A stretch of 63,910 bases of DNA from the NCBI GenBank assembly GCA_937921775.1, contig CAKZUK010000107.1, positions 1 to 63,910 of the forward strand, in the 5' to 3' direction. The first letter of the stretch is position 1. Each line of letters starts with the position of its first letter. The DNA is from an uncultured Saprospiraceae bacterium. Its GTDB lineage: Bacteria > Bacteroidota > Bacteroidia > Chitinophagales > Saprospiraceae. A model generated the notes under the pieces. The model worked only from the letters and a program-made list of their open reading frames with translations. It was not told where the DNA came from and searched no databases. Position numbers and translations under genes: made by a program. This document shows positions 18,771-29,000 of the stretch, piece after piece.

Positions 18771-20045
18771 CTAAACCTTAAACTCCATAATCGTCTTTTC
18801 AATAATATCACAACATTCCTGAATCTGCTCTTCCGTCATTACAAGGGGAGGAGCGAAACGGATGATGTTTCCGTGTGTTGGTTTTGCCAATAAGCCATTC
18901 TCCTTCAGTGCAACACAAATGTTCCAAGCAGTTTTGCTATCTTCTGAGTCATTAATTATGATAGCATTCAACAAACCTCTACCACGAACCAAGCTCACTA
19001 AGTCAGACTTTTCAACCAATTCCTGCATTCTAGCTCTAAAGATTTTACCCATAACCATCGCATTTTCAGCCAATGATTCATCTTTAATTACTTCCAATGC
19101 TTCAATTGCAACCGCACAAGCCAGTGGGTTTCCACCAAAAGTAGAACCGTGCTCACCTGGCTTTATTGTCAACATAATTTCGTCGTTTGCCAATACCGCA
19201 GATACTGGAAATACTCCACCTGAGAGCGCTTTACCCAAAATCAATATATCAGGCTTCACTTCTGGATTGTGACCACAACTTTTTTCACAAGAGCAGTTAC
19301 CACAAGTCGCTAATAAGCGTCCAGTACGTGCAATTCCTGTTTGCACCTCATCAGCAATAAACAATACATTTTTTGCTTTACAAAGTTCACTCGCGCCTTT
19401 CAAGTATCCATCATCTGGAACATAGACTCCAGCTTCTCCTTGAATAGGTTCTACTAGGAAACCTGCTACATTAGGATCTTCCAATGCTTGCTCCAAAGCT
19501 TTCAAATCATTATAAGGTATGATTTCGTAACCGGGCATATATGGACCGAACCCTTTGGTACTATCTGGATCAACAGAACCAGAAATAATGGCCATCGTTC
19601 TACCATGAAAGTTACCCGTTACAAAAATAATCTTTGCCTGATTGTCAGCAATACCTTTTACTTCATAGGCCCATTTTCTACAAAGCTTCAATGCTGTCTC
19701 AACAGCCTCCACTCCTGTATTCATTGGCAATACTTTATCGTACTTAAAGTATTCAGTCATATATTTTTCATAAGGCCCCAACAAATCATTGTGAAATGCT
19801 CTTGAGGTCAAAGTTAGCACAGATGCCTGATCCGTTAAGGCTTTGATGATCCGTGGATGGCAATGCCCCTGATTCACTGCTGAATAAGCAGATAAGAAGT
19901 CATAGTATTTTTTACCTTCTACATCCCATACATGAACACCATCACCTTTTGCCAAAACCACTGGTAGCGGATGATAATTATGTGCACCGTAGCGGTCTTC
20001 AATTGAGATTAATTCCTGAGAGGATAATGAACTTGTTGAGATCAT
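18771..20045 (-). CDS. rocD: Ornithine aminotransferase (ornithine-oxo-acid transaminase)
   Basis: 424-residue PLP enzyme of the class III aminotransferase fold: L-ornithine plus 2-oxoglutarate gives glutamate semialdehyde plus glutamate, linking arginine breakdown to proline and glutamate. Seen: the N-terminal [17 protein letters not shown] typical of ornithine aminotransferase, GNFHGRTM, Asp232 in ADEVQTG, and the PLP lysine K272 in [11 protein letters not shown] Cys-rich insert follows RTGRLLAT: C248, C251, C253, C257 and H259, an embellishment absent from the human and Bacillus enzymes. The length is otherwise normal. The ATG at 20045 is preceded by a long leader with an inverted repeat (20070-20124). 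ald lies upstream on the same strand, and together they suit amino acid catabolism. acetylornithine aminotransferase is less likely because of the N-terminal signature. Confidence 0.93.
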   Translation of the reverse strand: MISTSSLSSQELISIEDRYGAHNYHPLPVVLAKGDGVHVWDVEGKKYYDFLSAYSAVNQGHCHPRIIKALTDQASVLTLTSRAFHNDLLGPYEKYMTEYFKYDKVLPMNTGVEAVETALKLCRKWAYEVKGIADNQAKIIFVTGNFHGRTMAIISGSVDPDSTKGFGPYMPGYEIIPYNDLKALEQALEDPNVAGFLVEPIQGEAGVYVPDDGYLKGASELCKAKNVLFIADEVQTGIARTGRLLATCGNCSCEKSCGHNPEVKPDILILGKALSGGVFPVSAVLANDEIMLTIKPGEHGSTFGGNPLACAVAIEALEVIKDESLAENAMVMGKIFRARMQELVEKSDLVSLVRGRGLLNAIIINDSEDSKTAWNICVALKENGLLAKPTHGNIIRFAPPLVMTEEQIQECCDIIEKTIMEFKV

Positions 20046-20069
20046 AATGATTAGATTTTATTTGGTAAG

Positions 20070-20124
20070 TCTAGGAGTCAACGTTTACATAACTTTAAAG
20101 ACTTAGTAAATGTCAACTCCTAGA
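20070..20124. promoter_or_regulatory. Inverted repeat in the rocD leader
   Basis: TCTAGGAGTCAACGTTTAC (20070-20088) pairs with 20106-20124 at 16 of 19 positions across a 17-base loop. It lies 25-79 bases upstream of the rocD start codon. It could be a leader hairpin or the terminator of ald; no T-run follows on the minus strand, which favours a regulatory hairpin or operator. Confidence 0.45.
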
Positions 20125-20184
20125 TTCACACGAAAACTTATTAAGTTACTTTGTAATATGATTTATCACTTTAGAATGTAATTT

Positions 20185-21297
20185 TTACAAAAATTGCTCC
20201 ACATCTTCAAACTTAAGTTTGAATGCATTTGCAACATTTTTATAAACTACATGTCCATTTATTATATTTAATCCTTTCCTCAAAGACTTACTGTCTTTAC
20301 AAGCTTTCTTCCAACCTTTGTTTGCTAGTTTTATAGCATAAGGAAGTGTAGCGTTGGTCAAAGCCATAGTAGAAGTATATGGAACTGCTCCTGGCATGTT
20401 AGCCACACAGTAATGAACGATATTATCAATGATGTATGTCGGCTTTGCATGTGTAGTTGGCCTACAAGTCTCTATACAACCGCCTTGATCTACAGCAACG
20501 TCAACTAAAACAGTTCCGTCACTCATTTCGCTCAACATTTCCCTTGTAATAAGGTTTGGTGCTTTAGCTCCCGGAATCAAAACTGCTCCGACAATAAGAT
20601 CATGGTCCTTAATCAAACGACGGATAGTAAACTCACTGGAATACAAGGTAGTTACGTTTGCAGGCATGATATCCGCTAATTGTCTCAATCGCTTGAGGTC
20701 GATATCAAGGATTGTAACTTGAGCTCCTAATCCTGCCGCCATCTTAGCAGCTTGTGTTCCTACGACACCACCACCAAGAATCAATACTTTTCCAGGAGGC
20801 ACACCAGGTACACCACCTAGTAATACTCCACGTCCTTTTACAGGTTTTTCCAAGTATTTAGCGCCTTGCTGAATCGCCATACGACCAGCTACTTCAGACA
20901 TTGGGATTAAAAGAGGTAGGGTACGATCTGGTAACTCTACCGTTTCGTAAGCCAAGCAAACTGCTTTACTCTTTATCATAGCCATGGTCAATGGCTTGTA
21001 GGATGCAAAGTGAAAGTAAGTAAATACCAATTGATCTTTTCTAATCAGCTTATATTCACTTTTAATTGGTTCTTTCACTTTCATAATCATTTCAGCTTTT
21101 TGGTAAACAGCTTCAATGGTTTTTAAGATCTTTGCGCCAACCTCTTTGTAGTGTTGATCCTGAAAGCCACTACCTTCGCCGGCAGTAGTTTGTACGAAAA
21201 CGCTATGACCTCGTTTAATAAGCTCAAATGCACCAGAGGGAGTTAATGCTACGCGATTTTCGTTATTTTTAATTTCTTTAGGTACCCCAATAATCAT
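20185..21297 (-). CDS. ald: Alanine dehydrogenase
   Basis: 370 residues, the standard length. It catalyses reversible NAD-dependent L-alanine to pyruvate plus ammonium. Signature elements: MIIGVPKEIKNNENRVALTP with Arg15, the pyruvate-binding lysine region KVKEP (K75), catalytic His96 in YFHFAS, the NAD-binding glycine loop ILGGGVVGTQAAKMA followed by the acidic end of the strand (LDID), and VDVAVDQGGC. Transhydrogenase alpha subunits share the fold, but the compact length and NMPGAVPYTSTMALTN C-terminus mark alanine dehydrogenase. It lies 139 bases upstream of rocD on the same strand. The ATG at 21297 is certain because the family N-terminus begins there. Confidence 0.95.
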   Translation of the reverse strand: MIIGVPKEIKNNENRVALTPSGAFELIKRGHSVFVQTTAGEGSGFQDQHYKEVGAKILKTIEAVYQKAEMIMKVKEPIKSEYKLIRKDQLVFTYFHFASYKPLTMAMIKSKAVCLAYETVELPDRTLPLLIPMSEVAGRMAIQQGAKYLEKPVKGRGVLLGGVPGVPPGKVLILGGGVVGTQAAKMAAGLGAQVTILDIDLKRLRQLADIMPANVTTLYSSEFTIRRLIKDHDLIVGAVLIPGAKAPNLITREMLSEMSDGTVLVDVAVDQGGCIETCRPTTHAKPTYIIDNIVHYCVANMPGAVPYTSTMALTNATLPYAIKLANKGWKKACKDSKSLRKGLNIINGHVVYKNVANAFKLKFEDVEQFL

Positions 21298-21534
21298 AAG
21301 TCGTTGATTTTAAGTTTGATAGAAGGGTGGAAACAGTCATAGTACGGGCTAACAGGTAGGTTTTACCTTGCTGGTTGTTCCACAATTTCAATGGCAAATA
21401 TAGATAGCGGTTTTGACAAATTATGGTTGGCTTGAAAATATTTTATGAAAGGTTTTTTTTAATCTCAAAAAGAGAGATTTTCAAGGCAATAGGTTTGTAA
21501 CTAGAAGCTCTACTCAAGAGTGTAATTGATAGTA

Positions 21535-22377
21535 TTAAAACCGAACTTCTGGCAAAAATATTTCGGCATTAGCTAAAGGAATATCTAGTCGATCATTAGC
21601 CATCTTAAATAGAGCTCTGACCGCAGATTTCCCTTCTTCTCCAAGGGCTTTCGTGAAATGATTGACATATAGTTGAATATGCTGCATCATGACCTTAGGC
21701 TCCATCTCTTGTGCATAGTTGCTGACATAGCTCAAGGTTTGCTCTGGCTGTTCAAGTGCATAGCCAACTGAGCGAGTCAGTACCCGATCAAATTTCATTT
21801 GGACCTCAAGTGGCAACCGACGGCTCACAACTATTCCTCCCAAAGGGATTGGAAGTTGGGTACTACTTTCCCAAAACTCTCCCAGATCAATTTGCTTGAT
21901 CAAACCTCTAGATTCATAGGTAAATCGATTCTCATGAATAATCAAGCCAGCATCTACCTCATCATTTAAAACCGCAGATTCAATATCTGAAAAGAGCATT
22001 TCATCTTTGTTTGCTGCATTCGGATAAGCTAGGCTTAATAGAAAGTTGGCAGTGGTATATTTCCCTGGAATAGCAATACGACCTTGTTCAATTTGACTTT
22101 GAGTCAATTTCTTTTTTGCGATAAGCAAAGGTCCACAATTTTTACCCAGTGCAGAACCAGCATTGAGCAATACATATTTGTCAATCAAATGCGCATAAGC
22201 ATGGTAACTAAGCTTGGTAATATCCAATTCACCTGCAAAGGCACGCTGATTAAGTGCTTCTACATCTTCCAAAAATAGTTCGAATTCAAGGCCTTCAGTA
22301 TCCACTTTTTGGTGCACTAAGGCATCAAAAATGAAGGTATCGTTGGGACAAGGGGAAAACCCTAAGGATAATTTCAT
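21535..22377 (-). CDS. mqnD: 1,4-dihydroxy-6-naphthoate synthase (futalosine pathway)
   Basis: 280 residues. MqnD converts cyclic dehypoxanthine futalosine to 1,4-dihydroxy-6-naphthoate in the futalosine route to menaquinone. The protein is a periplasmic-binding-like fold used as an enzyme. It shows the MqnD opening LGFSPCPNDTFIFDALVH, then DITKLSYHAYAH, NCGPLLIAKK, and the C-terminal IPLGGIVVSRRLPLEVQ block. The length is normal and there is no signal peptide, as expected for the cytosolic enzyme. No other mqn gene is in the window, so the pathway is scattered. Its presence indicates menaquinone respiration by the futalosine rather than the MenA-H route. Confidence 0.93.
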   Translation of the reverse strand: MKLSLGFSPCPNDTFIFDALVHQKVDTEGLEFELFLEDVEALNQRAFAGELDITKLSYHAYAHLIDKYVLLNAGSALGKNCGPLLIAKKKLTQSQIEQGRIAIPGKYTTANFLLSLAYPNAANKDEMLFSDIESAVLNDEVDAGLIIHENRFTYESRGLIKQIDLGEFWESSTQLPIPLGGIVVSRRLPLEVQMKFDRVLTRSVGYALEQPEQTLSYVSNYAQEMEPKVMMQHIQLYVNHFTKALGEEGKSAVRALFKMANDRLDIPLANAEIFLPEVRF

Positions 22378-22394
22378 ATTTTTGCATTCTTTTT

Positions 22395-22464
22395 AGCGGT
22401 CAGACCGCTGCGCTAAGAGATCGTGCCGGCACTGCCTGCACTGAAAGATCACTTCTTTGAGAGA
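22395..22464. repeat. Two copies of an 18-bp GATC-headed repeat plus a short palindrome
   Basis: Copy A is GACCGCTGCGCTAAGAGA (22403-22420) and copy B GATCACTTCTTTGAGAGA (22447-22464). Copy A overlaps a perfect 7-base palindrome AGCGGTC-A-GACCGCT (22395-22409). The family consensus from six copies in the window is GATC[AG]CT[GT]CGCT[AG]AGAGA. Here it lies between the divergent mqnD and RluA genes. Confidence 0.6.
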
Positions 22465-22551
22465 ATTTACCCGATTGTGGAACCCACATTAACTGGGAAA
22501 CCGCTCACAGAAATAGTCTCAAATATAGAAATCTCAAAATAAATAATAAAC

Positions 22552-23259
22552 ATGCTAAACTTAAAAGAGATTAAAGTATTGTACGAAGATAATCACATCA
22601 TAGCTGTAAACAAGCCCGCAGGCTGGTTGGTTCAGGGAGATGACACTGGAGATACTCCTTTGTCAGAATATGTGAAGGCTTACATCAAAAAGAAATACAA
22701 GAAACCCGGAGAGGTTTTTTGTGGAGTCATTCACCGATTGGATAGACCTGTGAGTGGGGTAGTGATCTTTGCACGAACGAGTAAGGGATTGTCTCGTATG
22801 AATGAACTATTCCGTGAACAGAAGATCCAAAAGGAATACTTGGCAATAACAAAGGAACGCCCTAACCCTATGGAAGGAGCACTCCAGCATTACCTCTTGA
22901 AAGATCCTACTAAGAATAGAACACGCGCATATGATAAGCTTGGCAACAGGACCAAGCATGCTAAGTTATCGAAACTAACTTATAGATTAGTCGGTGAAAT
23001 TGATGGTCATTGTCTACTTAATATCAATCCATTAACTGGACGCCCACATCAGATTCGCGTGCAGTTGTCAACTATTGGCTGCCCAATAAAAGGAGATTTT
23101 AAGTATGGGTTCCAAAGTTCAAATCACGATGGATCTATATTCCTACATTGCAAGTCCATGTCTTTTATACATCCAGTCAAGCAAGAGCCTATCAAAATAA
23201 AGGCTAGAACACCAGATGATTTTTTCTGGAGACAGTTTAAGCATGTTATGAACGATTAA
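22552..23259 (+). CDS. RluA-family RNA pseudouridine synthase
   Basis: 235 residues. It isomerises specific uridines to pseudouridine in rRNA or tRNA. The catalytic motif is GVIHRLDRPVSGVV with Asp64; other family blocks are VVYEDNHIIAVNKPAGWLVQ-like (LYEDNHIIAVNKPAG), KEYLAIT and PLTGRPHQIRVQLSTIGCPI. There is no N-terminal S4 RNA-binding domain, so it is one of the short RluA types (RluA/RluC catalytic core or TruC-like). The target position cannot be read from sequence. A stable hairpin made from two inverted 18-bp repeats starts 7 bases after the stop and may end transcription. Confidence 0.9.
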   Translation: MLNLKEIKVLYEDNHIIAVNKPAGWLVQGDDTGDTPLSEYVKAYIKKKYKKPGEVFCGVIHRLDRPVSGVVIFARTSKGLSRMNELFREQKIQKEYLAITKERPNPMEGALQHYLLKDPTKNRTRAYDKLGNRTKHAKLSKLTYRLVGEIDGHCLLNINPLTGRPHQIRVQLSTIGCPIKGDFKYGFQSSNHDGSIFLHCKSMSFIHPVKQEPIKIKARTPDDFFWRQFKHVMND

Positions 23260-23265
23260 TGAAAC

Positions 23266-23311
23266 GATCACTGCGCTGAGAGACATTACTCCATCTCTTA
23301 GCGCAGCGATC
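23266..23311. repeat. Inverted pair of the 18-bp repeat forming a hairpin between converging genes
   Basis: GATCACTGCGCTGAGAGA (23266-23283) faces its inverted partner at 23294-23311 across a 10-base loop; 16 of 18 positions pair canonically and one more is a G-U. It separates the converging RluA gene and the gene at 23334-23708, with no T-run, and so may act as a REP-like mRNA-stabilising or terminating structure. Confidence 0.7.
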
Positions 23312-23333
23312 TGACCGCAAAGCAATCTCATTA

Positions 23334-23708
23334 CTAAAAAACGCGCTTTTTCGTCTTTCCACTTATGTAAAGAATATAATTACCTTTTTCTTTACTTTCC
23401 TCATTCTTTTTGTCAATTTCAGCTTGCAACCTTTCGAATTCCTCTATTTCATTTCGATACATTTCACGAAACTCATCCTCAAAATGTACGACCTTATCTT
23501 TAGACGCAGATTTGTAGACGAAAAACAGATGCTTGTAGCCTTCTTCTTGAAATGAGTAACCCAATCCAGGTATTTCTTTTACATGGGCGGTTCCGATGAC
23601 ACATCGTTTGTAGTTGTTGAAGATTAAACGCATTTTAAGTCTAATCTTCTCTCTGGTTTTATCGTCCTTGGGCCCGGACACCAGGTAATTTTTTTTGTCA
23701 ATTTCCAT
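23334..23708 (-). CDS. Hypothetical charged protein, 124 aa
   Basis: Not recognised. It has no signal peptide or membrane segment. The N-terminal 70 residues look like a mixed alpha/beta domain (KMRLIFNNYKRCVIGTAHVKE, GYKHLFFVYKSASKD). Residues 72-108 are a highly charged helix rich in Glu and Lys (EEFERLQAEIDKKNEESKEK), likely a coiled coil, and the tail is hydrophobic then basic (YILYISGKTKKRVF). Codon use and leader look native. It has a long upstream region of its own (23709-24091). It may be a small cytosolic adaptor, but I cannot assign a function. Confidence 0.6.
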   Translation of the reverse strand: MEIDKKNYLVSGPKDDKTREKIRLKMRLIFNNYKRCVIGTAHVKEIPGLGYSFQEEGYKHLFFVYKSASKDKVVHFEDEFREMYRNEIEEFERLQAEIDKKNEESKEKGNYILYISGKTKKRVF

Positions 23709-24091
23709 TTGGTTCTATAGTTGAGGGACTAAAAAATCAAAGCTGATTCACATCAACTCTATAGTAAAACTCATAGTATGGTTAGTACTACTAGATAGCA
23801 TTCCAACTTAAAAAGTGGAAAGTTATAAGTAGTAATAAGGGTACAGTATTACTTTTTAAGTAATACTATTTTAAAGTAGTCTATTGATTGTTAGGTCAAA
23901 AATTGTTTATTAGAATGAGTATATTCCAATGAAATTTTTGTAATAAATGTTGGATATTAGCAAGCGGAGTCTGAATGATATGACCATTCAGAATGGTTGT
24001 CTTCAACAAAAAGATGAATCAACTATTTCTTAAGGATGGGCTAAAGTTAGGAAACTTTATCAAAAAAAAATAAAAAATCAATATTAAATTT
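23709..24091. other. Intergenic region with a perfect 10-bp palindrome
   Basis: 383 AT-rich bases. Notable is AGTATTACTT (23845-23854) facing its perfect complement at 23858-23867 over a 3-base TTT loop, upstream of the hypothetical gene at 23334-23708. It could be an operator or a small hairpin. Otherwise no gene or repeat was seen. Confidence 0.5.
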
Positions 24092-24652
24092 TCACAGTAA
24101 TCCTTTTTGTAACATTAATTCTACTTTCAGGATGGAAACCATTGCAAGTGCATCAGTGATTTCTCCATTCATCACCATGTCAACGGCTTGTGAGAATGGC
24201 AGCTTCTTTACAACCAGCTCTTCAGTATCTTCAGGTTCTGCCTCGCCAAAACTAAGTTCTTGAGCAACATAGGCAAGACCTACTTCATCTGTGACTGAAT
24301 TAGACGTGTGCAAGTCAAGAACTTTGGTCCATTTATTTGCGGTGATACCCGTTTCTTCTAGGAGTTCCCGCTTAGCAGAATCGAGTGGGGGAGTTCCGTG
24401 TATTCCACCTCCCTCTGGAATTTCCCAACTGTATTGATTGAGGGTATAACGGTATTGGCCTACTAGCCAAGTGTTCATATCCTTATCAAGAGGAACAATC
24501 CCAATAGCAAGGTTTTTAAAATGTACAACGCCATAAATCCCTGGATTTCCAGATGGATTTAATACATCTCTATGGGTAATTTTTATCCAAGGGTTGTCGT
24601 ATACCTCTTTAATCTTTAATGTTTCCCAAGGATTTTTATTCTTATCAGGCAT
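24092..24652 (-). CDS. Nudix hydrolase, ADP-ribose pyrophosphatase type
   Basis: 186 residues. The Nudix box reads EIPEGGGIHGTPPLDSAKRE followed by LLEETGI: the RELLEETG half is intact, while the Glu seven residues before RE is replaced by Thr, as in other members where the upstream PEGGG acid helps bind metal. The overall layout (VVHFKNLAIGIVPLDKDMNT, WEIPEGGG) matches ADP-ribose/NDP-sugar pyrophosphatases, which hydrolyse ADP-ribose to AMP and ribose 5-phosphate. It follows the rhomboid gene by 19 bases on the same strand and is probably cotranscribed with it. Substrate is inferred from family only. Confidence 0.85.
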   Translation of the reverse strand: MPDKNKNPWETLKIKEVYDNPWIKITHRDVLNPSGNPGIYGVVHFKNLAIGIVPLDKDMNTWLVGQYRYTLNQYSWEIPEGGGIHGTPPLDSAKRELLEETGITANKWTKVLDLHTSNSVTDEVGLAYVAQELSFGEAEPEDTEELVVKKLPFSQAVDMVMNGEITDALAMVSILKVELMLQKGLL

Positions 24653-24671
24653 ATGCTATTTGAAGTTCAGG

Positions 24672-25319
24672 TTATTTTAAAAAGCTAGGCATGCTTGGGC
24701 CAGCCATAAAGCTATCCATAAGAGGCTCAATTAATTCTGGTCTAAGAGTAACTATTGATATAATCGTAATGAAAAAACCAAAAACTGCTCCCCAAAAATG
24801 CGCATCATGCCCGATATTGTCCTGTCCTTTCTTCCCCATATAAGATGAATAAAATAAATAACCTACTGCAAACAACAATGCTGGCAAGGGTGGATAAATA
24901 AACCAGCCCCAAGGATTGAAAACAACATAGGCAAACACGATCGCAGAAGTCCCTCCTGATGCGCCTACGGCGCTGTAATAGGCATTATTTTGATGCTTAA
25001 AATAGGTAGGAACCGAGGACAAAATTATAGCTCCAAAATATAGCACCATAAAAACTACCCGTCCCATTACATCACCAAAATATAAATTAAACTGACCTTC
25101 TACAAAAGACCCAAACTGCCACAATACAAACAAATTAATAAATAGATGCGTTGTATCAGCATGCACAAATCCGTGCGTCAAAAATCGATAATATTCTCCT
25201 TGCTGACTTACCGATACTGGCCGAAATAATAACTTTGAAAACATCTCTCTATTGGAGAATGCATTATAGGAAATCAATCCAGTAATGATACAGATAATGA
25301 TAGTTAATGATAAACTCAT
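24672..25319 (-). CDS. Rhomboid-family intramembrane serine protease
   Basis: 215 residues, six predicted membrane spans. The catalytic dyad is visible: Ser121 in VGASGGTSA (GxSG motif) and His174 in GHDAHFWGAVFG. The oxyanion-region histidines THLFINLFVLWQFG (H58) are also conserved. Rhomboids cleave single-span membrane proteins within the bilayer. It lies upstream of, and 19 bases from, the Nudix gene on the same strand. Length and topology match the short bacterial form without cytosolic add-on domains. The substrate is not identifiable. Confidence 0.92.
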   Translation of the reverse strand: MSLSLTIIICIITGLISYNAFSNREMFSKLLFRPVSVSQQGEYYRFLTHGFVHADTTHLFINLFVLWQFGSFVEGQFNLYFGDVMGRVVFMVLYFGAIILSSVPTYFKHQNNAYYSAVGASGGTSAIVFAYVVFNPWGWFIYPPLPALLFAVGYLFYSSYMGKKGQDNIGHDAHFWGAVFGFFITIISIVTLRPELIEPLMDSFMAGPSMPSFLK

Positions 25320-25461
25320 GTGTGTTTTTATTTTTTTATTCTAATTACTCAAACTAATCAAGGAGCTTTACAATTCCCAAAAGCCGGTCTCCTATTTACA
25401 AATTCCTATTCCCACCTATATTCAAACTAAGCAGGTTCTTCCCATTTTTATCTTTCTATTT

Positions 25462-25935
25462 TTACTGATTATGATATTTCTCACCACGGATAATACTAAA
25501 CCCGCGATACAACTGCTCCACAAAAAACAAACGAATCATCTGATGAGAAAAAGTCATTTCTGACAAAGCCATTTTTTCATTCGCACGCTTATAAACTGTT
25601 TCTGAAAAACCAAAAGCACCACCTACCTGAAATACGATTCGCTTATACGGAAGCTGTAACAAACGCTCAATCTGCTTGGAGAACTTAACTGAGTTAAATG
25701 ACTTACCTTTTTCATCCAACAAGATTAGATAATCATCTTTTGACAAGCGCTTTAACAAGTCTTCACCTTCTTTCTCTTTCAACTGCTCACTACTAAGTTT
25801 ACCAGCGTTTTTCACATCAGGCAAACAAACCATCATAAAAGGATTATAATGCTTCATCCGCTTTTCGTAGATAGCGATACCGTCGATCAAATAACGCTCT
25901 TTCGTTTTCCCTATATAGCAAAATTCAAATTTCAT
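25462..25935 (-). CDS. rlmH: 23S rRNA (pseudouridine1915-N3)-methyltransferase RlmH
   Basis: 157 residues from the ATG at 25935, the canonical RlmH length; an earlier TTG would add three residues. SPOUT-fold enzyme that N3-methylates pseudouridine 1915 in helix 69 of 23S rRNA using SAM. Recognised by YLILLDEKGKSFNSVKFSKQ, the knot region VFQVGGAFGFSETVYKRAN (VGGAxGF), and the C-terminal EQLYRGFSIIRGEKYHNQ, nearly identical to the family consensus LYRA..I..G.PYH. It is a single gene with its own short promoter region, conserved across bacteria. Confidence 0.96.
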   Translation of the reverse strand: MKFEFCYIGKTKERYLIDGIAIYEKRMKHYNPFMMVCLPDVKNAGKLSSEQLKEKEGEDLLKRLSKDDYLILLDEKGKSFNSVKFSKQIERLLQLPYKRIVFQVGGAFGFSETVYKRANEKMALSEMTFSHQMIRLFFVEQLYRGFSIIRGEKYHNQ

Positions 25936-26068
25936 AGCAGGCAAAGGTAGATAAAAGTGAGACTACTTATTAGTACTAAGGCTTGTTAATACTAAGTTAA
26001 ATACCTTCGCATTAGCACCCATCCTAACTTTTTTCACATCTCAAATTATGTAACAAAGTATATAAGCT

Positions 26069-29000
26069 ATGAAATTTCTACCTTACTTTAGCCTAAAACC
26101 TCTTATCCATAATCCAAAACCTATGTTAAAAAAGTATGTATTCTTTATAGTACCTGCAGTTATAACACTGACAATCAGCACATTATTTAGCTTCAAGTGC
26201 AGTAACGAACCAAGTCTTATGCAAAACTTCAACGATAACGATTACCTAAAAGAATGGAAGACCATTGACTCACTTGAGCAACAAGGCCTACCAAAATCAG
26301 CCCTAGAAAAAGTACTGGCACTCTATGATCGAGTGCAAAAAGAAGACAATCCTGCGCAATCCATTAAGTGTATTTTATATCGGTCCAAATATGAATCTCA
26401 GCTGGAAGAAGACGGAATGGTTAAGGCTATTGCCAAAATGGAAACCGAAATCTCTACCGCAAAGTCACCAACAAAGGCCCTTCTACAATCAATCGTCGCT
26501 GAATTCTACAATCAGTACCTCCAACAAAATAGATGGAAAATTAAGGAACGGACCAATACCGTTGAATTCGATAATAAGGATATGCAAACCTGGTCTATGG
26601 ATCTCTTTGCAGAAAAGATCATGACGCTCTATAAGGCCTCTATTCAAGACCCCGAGCTAAGAAGCATTAGGATCAAAAATTTTGACGCCATTACAAGCGA
26701 GTCCGTCAACACCGATCAGGAAAGACCAACTTTACTTGACTTCTTGGCACATCGCGCGATTGACTACTTTATGAATGAACAAAGTTACCTCACGAAGCCA
26801 AGTTTTAGATTTTACCTTGACGATGAAAAACAATTTGCTCCAGCAGTGGATTTCGTCAAGCTTTCTTTTAAAACGGAAGACAGCAACTCAGGAAAATACA
26901 ATGCACTGGTTTTACTTCAAGAACTAATTGAAATACATTTAAATGACAGCGATAAAGAAGCATTAATTAATGCTGACTTAAAACGTCTAAAGTTTGTAAA
27001 ACAAAACAGCACACTAAGCAATAAAAACGAGCTTTACCTCAATGCGCTTGAACAACTAAAAGGTAAGTACACTAAATCACCAGCCTCCTCCGAGGTCTTA
27101 TATGAAATCGGGCTTTATTATTCTGAGCAAGCAAACCTTTATCAGAATGATAGAATTGGACATGCAGAACATCAATTTGATTTTGTAAAAGCATTAGAGA
27201 ATTTAAAGAAAGCCTTCAAAAAACATCCGAAGTCTTTTGGTGGAAAGTCAAGTATGAATCTAATCAATCAAATAGAGACCAAAAACTTCAATCTACGCAC
27301 CGAATTAGTAATGATTCCAAATCAACCAAATTTGGTATCAATTGATTACCGCAACCTTGATAAGATACATCTAAAACTTGCAAAAATTGATTATGCAGGC
27401 ATAAAGAGCATGCCGCGAAATAATTCTAAAAAACTGAAAAAATTCTTCAAAAATCTTGACCCTGACAAAACCTGGAATGTTAACCTTCCTAAACCGAAAG
27501 ATTATCAACCACACTCTACTGAAATTAAACTTGATGCGCTTCCCATCGGACAATACATTTTATATGCTTCTTCCGATTCTAAATTTAAATATGACAATAA
27601 TGGCTTCGCTTATGTCATTTTATACGTTTCCAACATCAGTCACTTTTACAAAAAAATAGAACACAATTCTATTCCTACCTATGTGCTAACAGACCGCAAA
27701 ACTGGACAACCATTAGAAGGTGTCAAAGCAGATTTTAAGCGAGCCTACTATGATAGAAGTTCTCGCAAACAACTTACAGAAGATGCTGGCTCTAAATTGA
27801 GCGATAGCAATGGTTTTGTAATACCAGATCTTCCTCCAAGCAACAATAACCAAACAGAACGATATAGTGTCATCTTCTCAAAAGGAAATGATGTGCTTGA
27901 CCTAAACGAAAGCATTGCTGTCTACGGAAGACCCAGAAATAAATCCGCACAAAACTCAACTCAATTTTTCCTAGATAGAAAAATATACCGCCCTGGTCAA
28001 ACCGTTTACTTCAAAGCCCTCCACCTCAACAGAAACCTTGAAGGCAAACCATCCATTTTGACCAACAAAGACATGGAAGTAATTTTCTATGATGTAAACG
28101 GCCAGAAGCTTGATTCCAAAAAATTACGCACCAATGAATACGGTACTGTCAACGGATCTTTCACCGCCCCAAAAGGTGGCTTATTGGGAAGAATGCGCTT
28201 CTCTACAGCCGACAACAGTGGCAGTATCGGTTTCCGAGTTGAAGAATATAAGCGACCCAAATTTGAAGTCAAAACCGAGCCCGTAAAAGGAAGTTACAAA
28301 CTAGGAGATATGGTAAGCCTTAGCGGAACAGCGAAAGCATACGCTGGAAGCAATATCGATGGGGCAGAAGTCAAATACCGTGTCGTTCGAAACATCAATT
28401 ATCCTTACTTCCCTTGGTGGAGATATGGCCGGTGCTTCTTCCGTCCTCCATTGCAGAATAAGTCTGAGGAAATTGCTTTTGGTTCAAGCAAAACAGATGA
28501 AAAGGGTAAATTCTCCATTGAATTTGAAGCCAAACCTGATAGAACATCAAAGGAAGAAGACCAAGCCGTCTTTACCTATCAAGTTTTTGTTGACGTAGTT
28601 GACATCACAGGTGAAACACATAGTGCTACTGGAACTGCCAGAATTGGCTATGTAGCCTTAAACGCAGCTGTCGGTATTTCAGGAACAGTCAACAGTGACA
28701 GTCTAAGCTCAATATCACTTAGTACTAATAATTTAAACGGCGAATTCGAACCAGCGAAAGGAACGATCAATATCAAGTCCCTAAAAGCGCCAACCAATGC
28801 ACAGATCAAACGCTTTTGGGCAAAACCCGATCAATGGTTCATTTCTGAGAGCGATTACAAAAAGGACTTCCCTCAATATGTTTACCAAAATGAAGATGAT
28901 CAAACGACCTGGGAAGTGCAAAATAATTTCGCTCAATTTGATTTTGATACAGAAAAATCCAAAGAGATTGATTTGTCCAAAAACAAATTACCTGCTGGAG

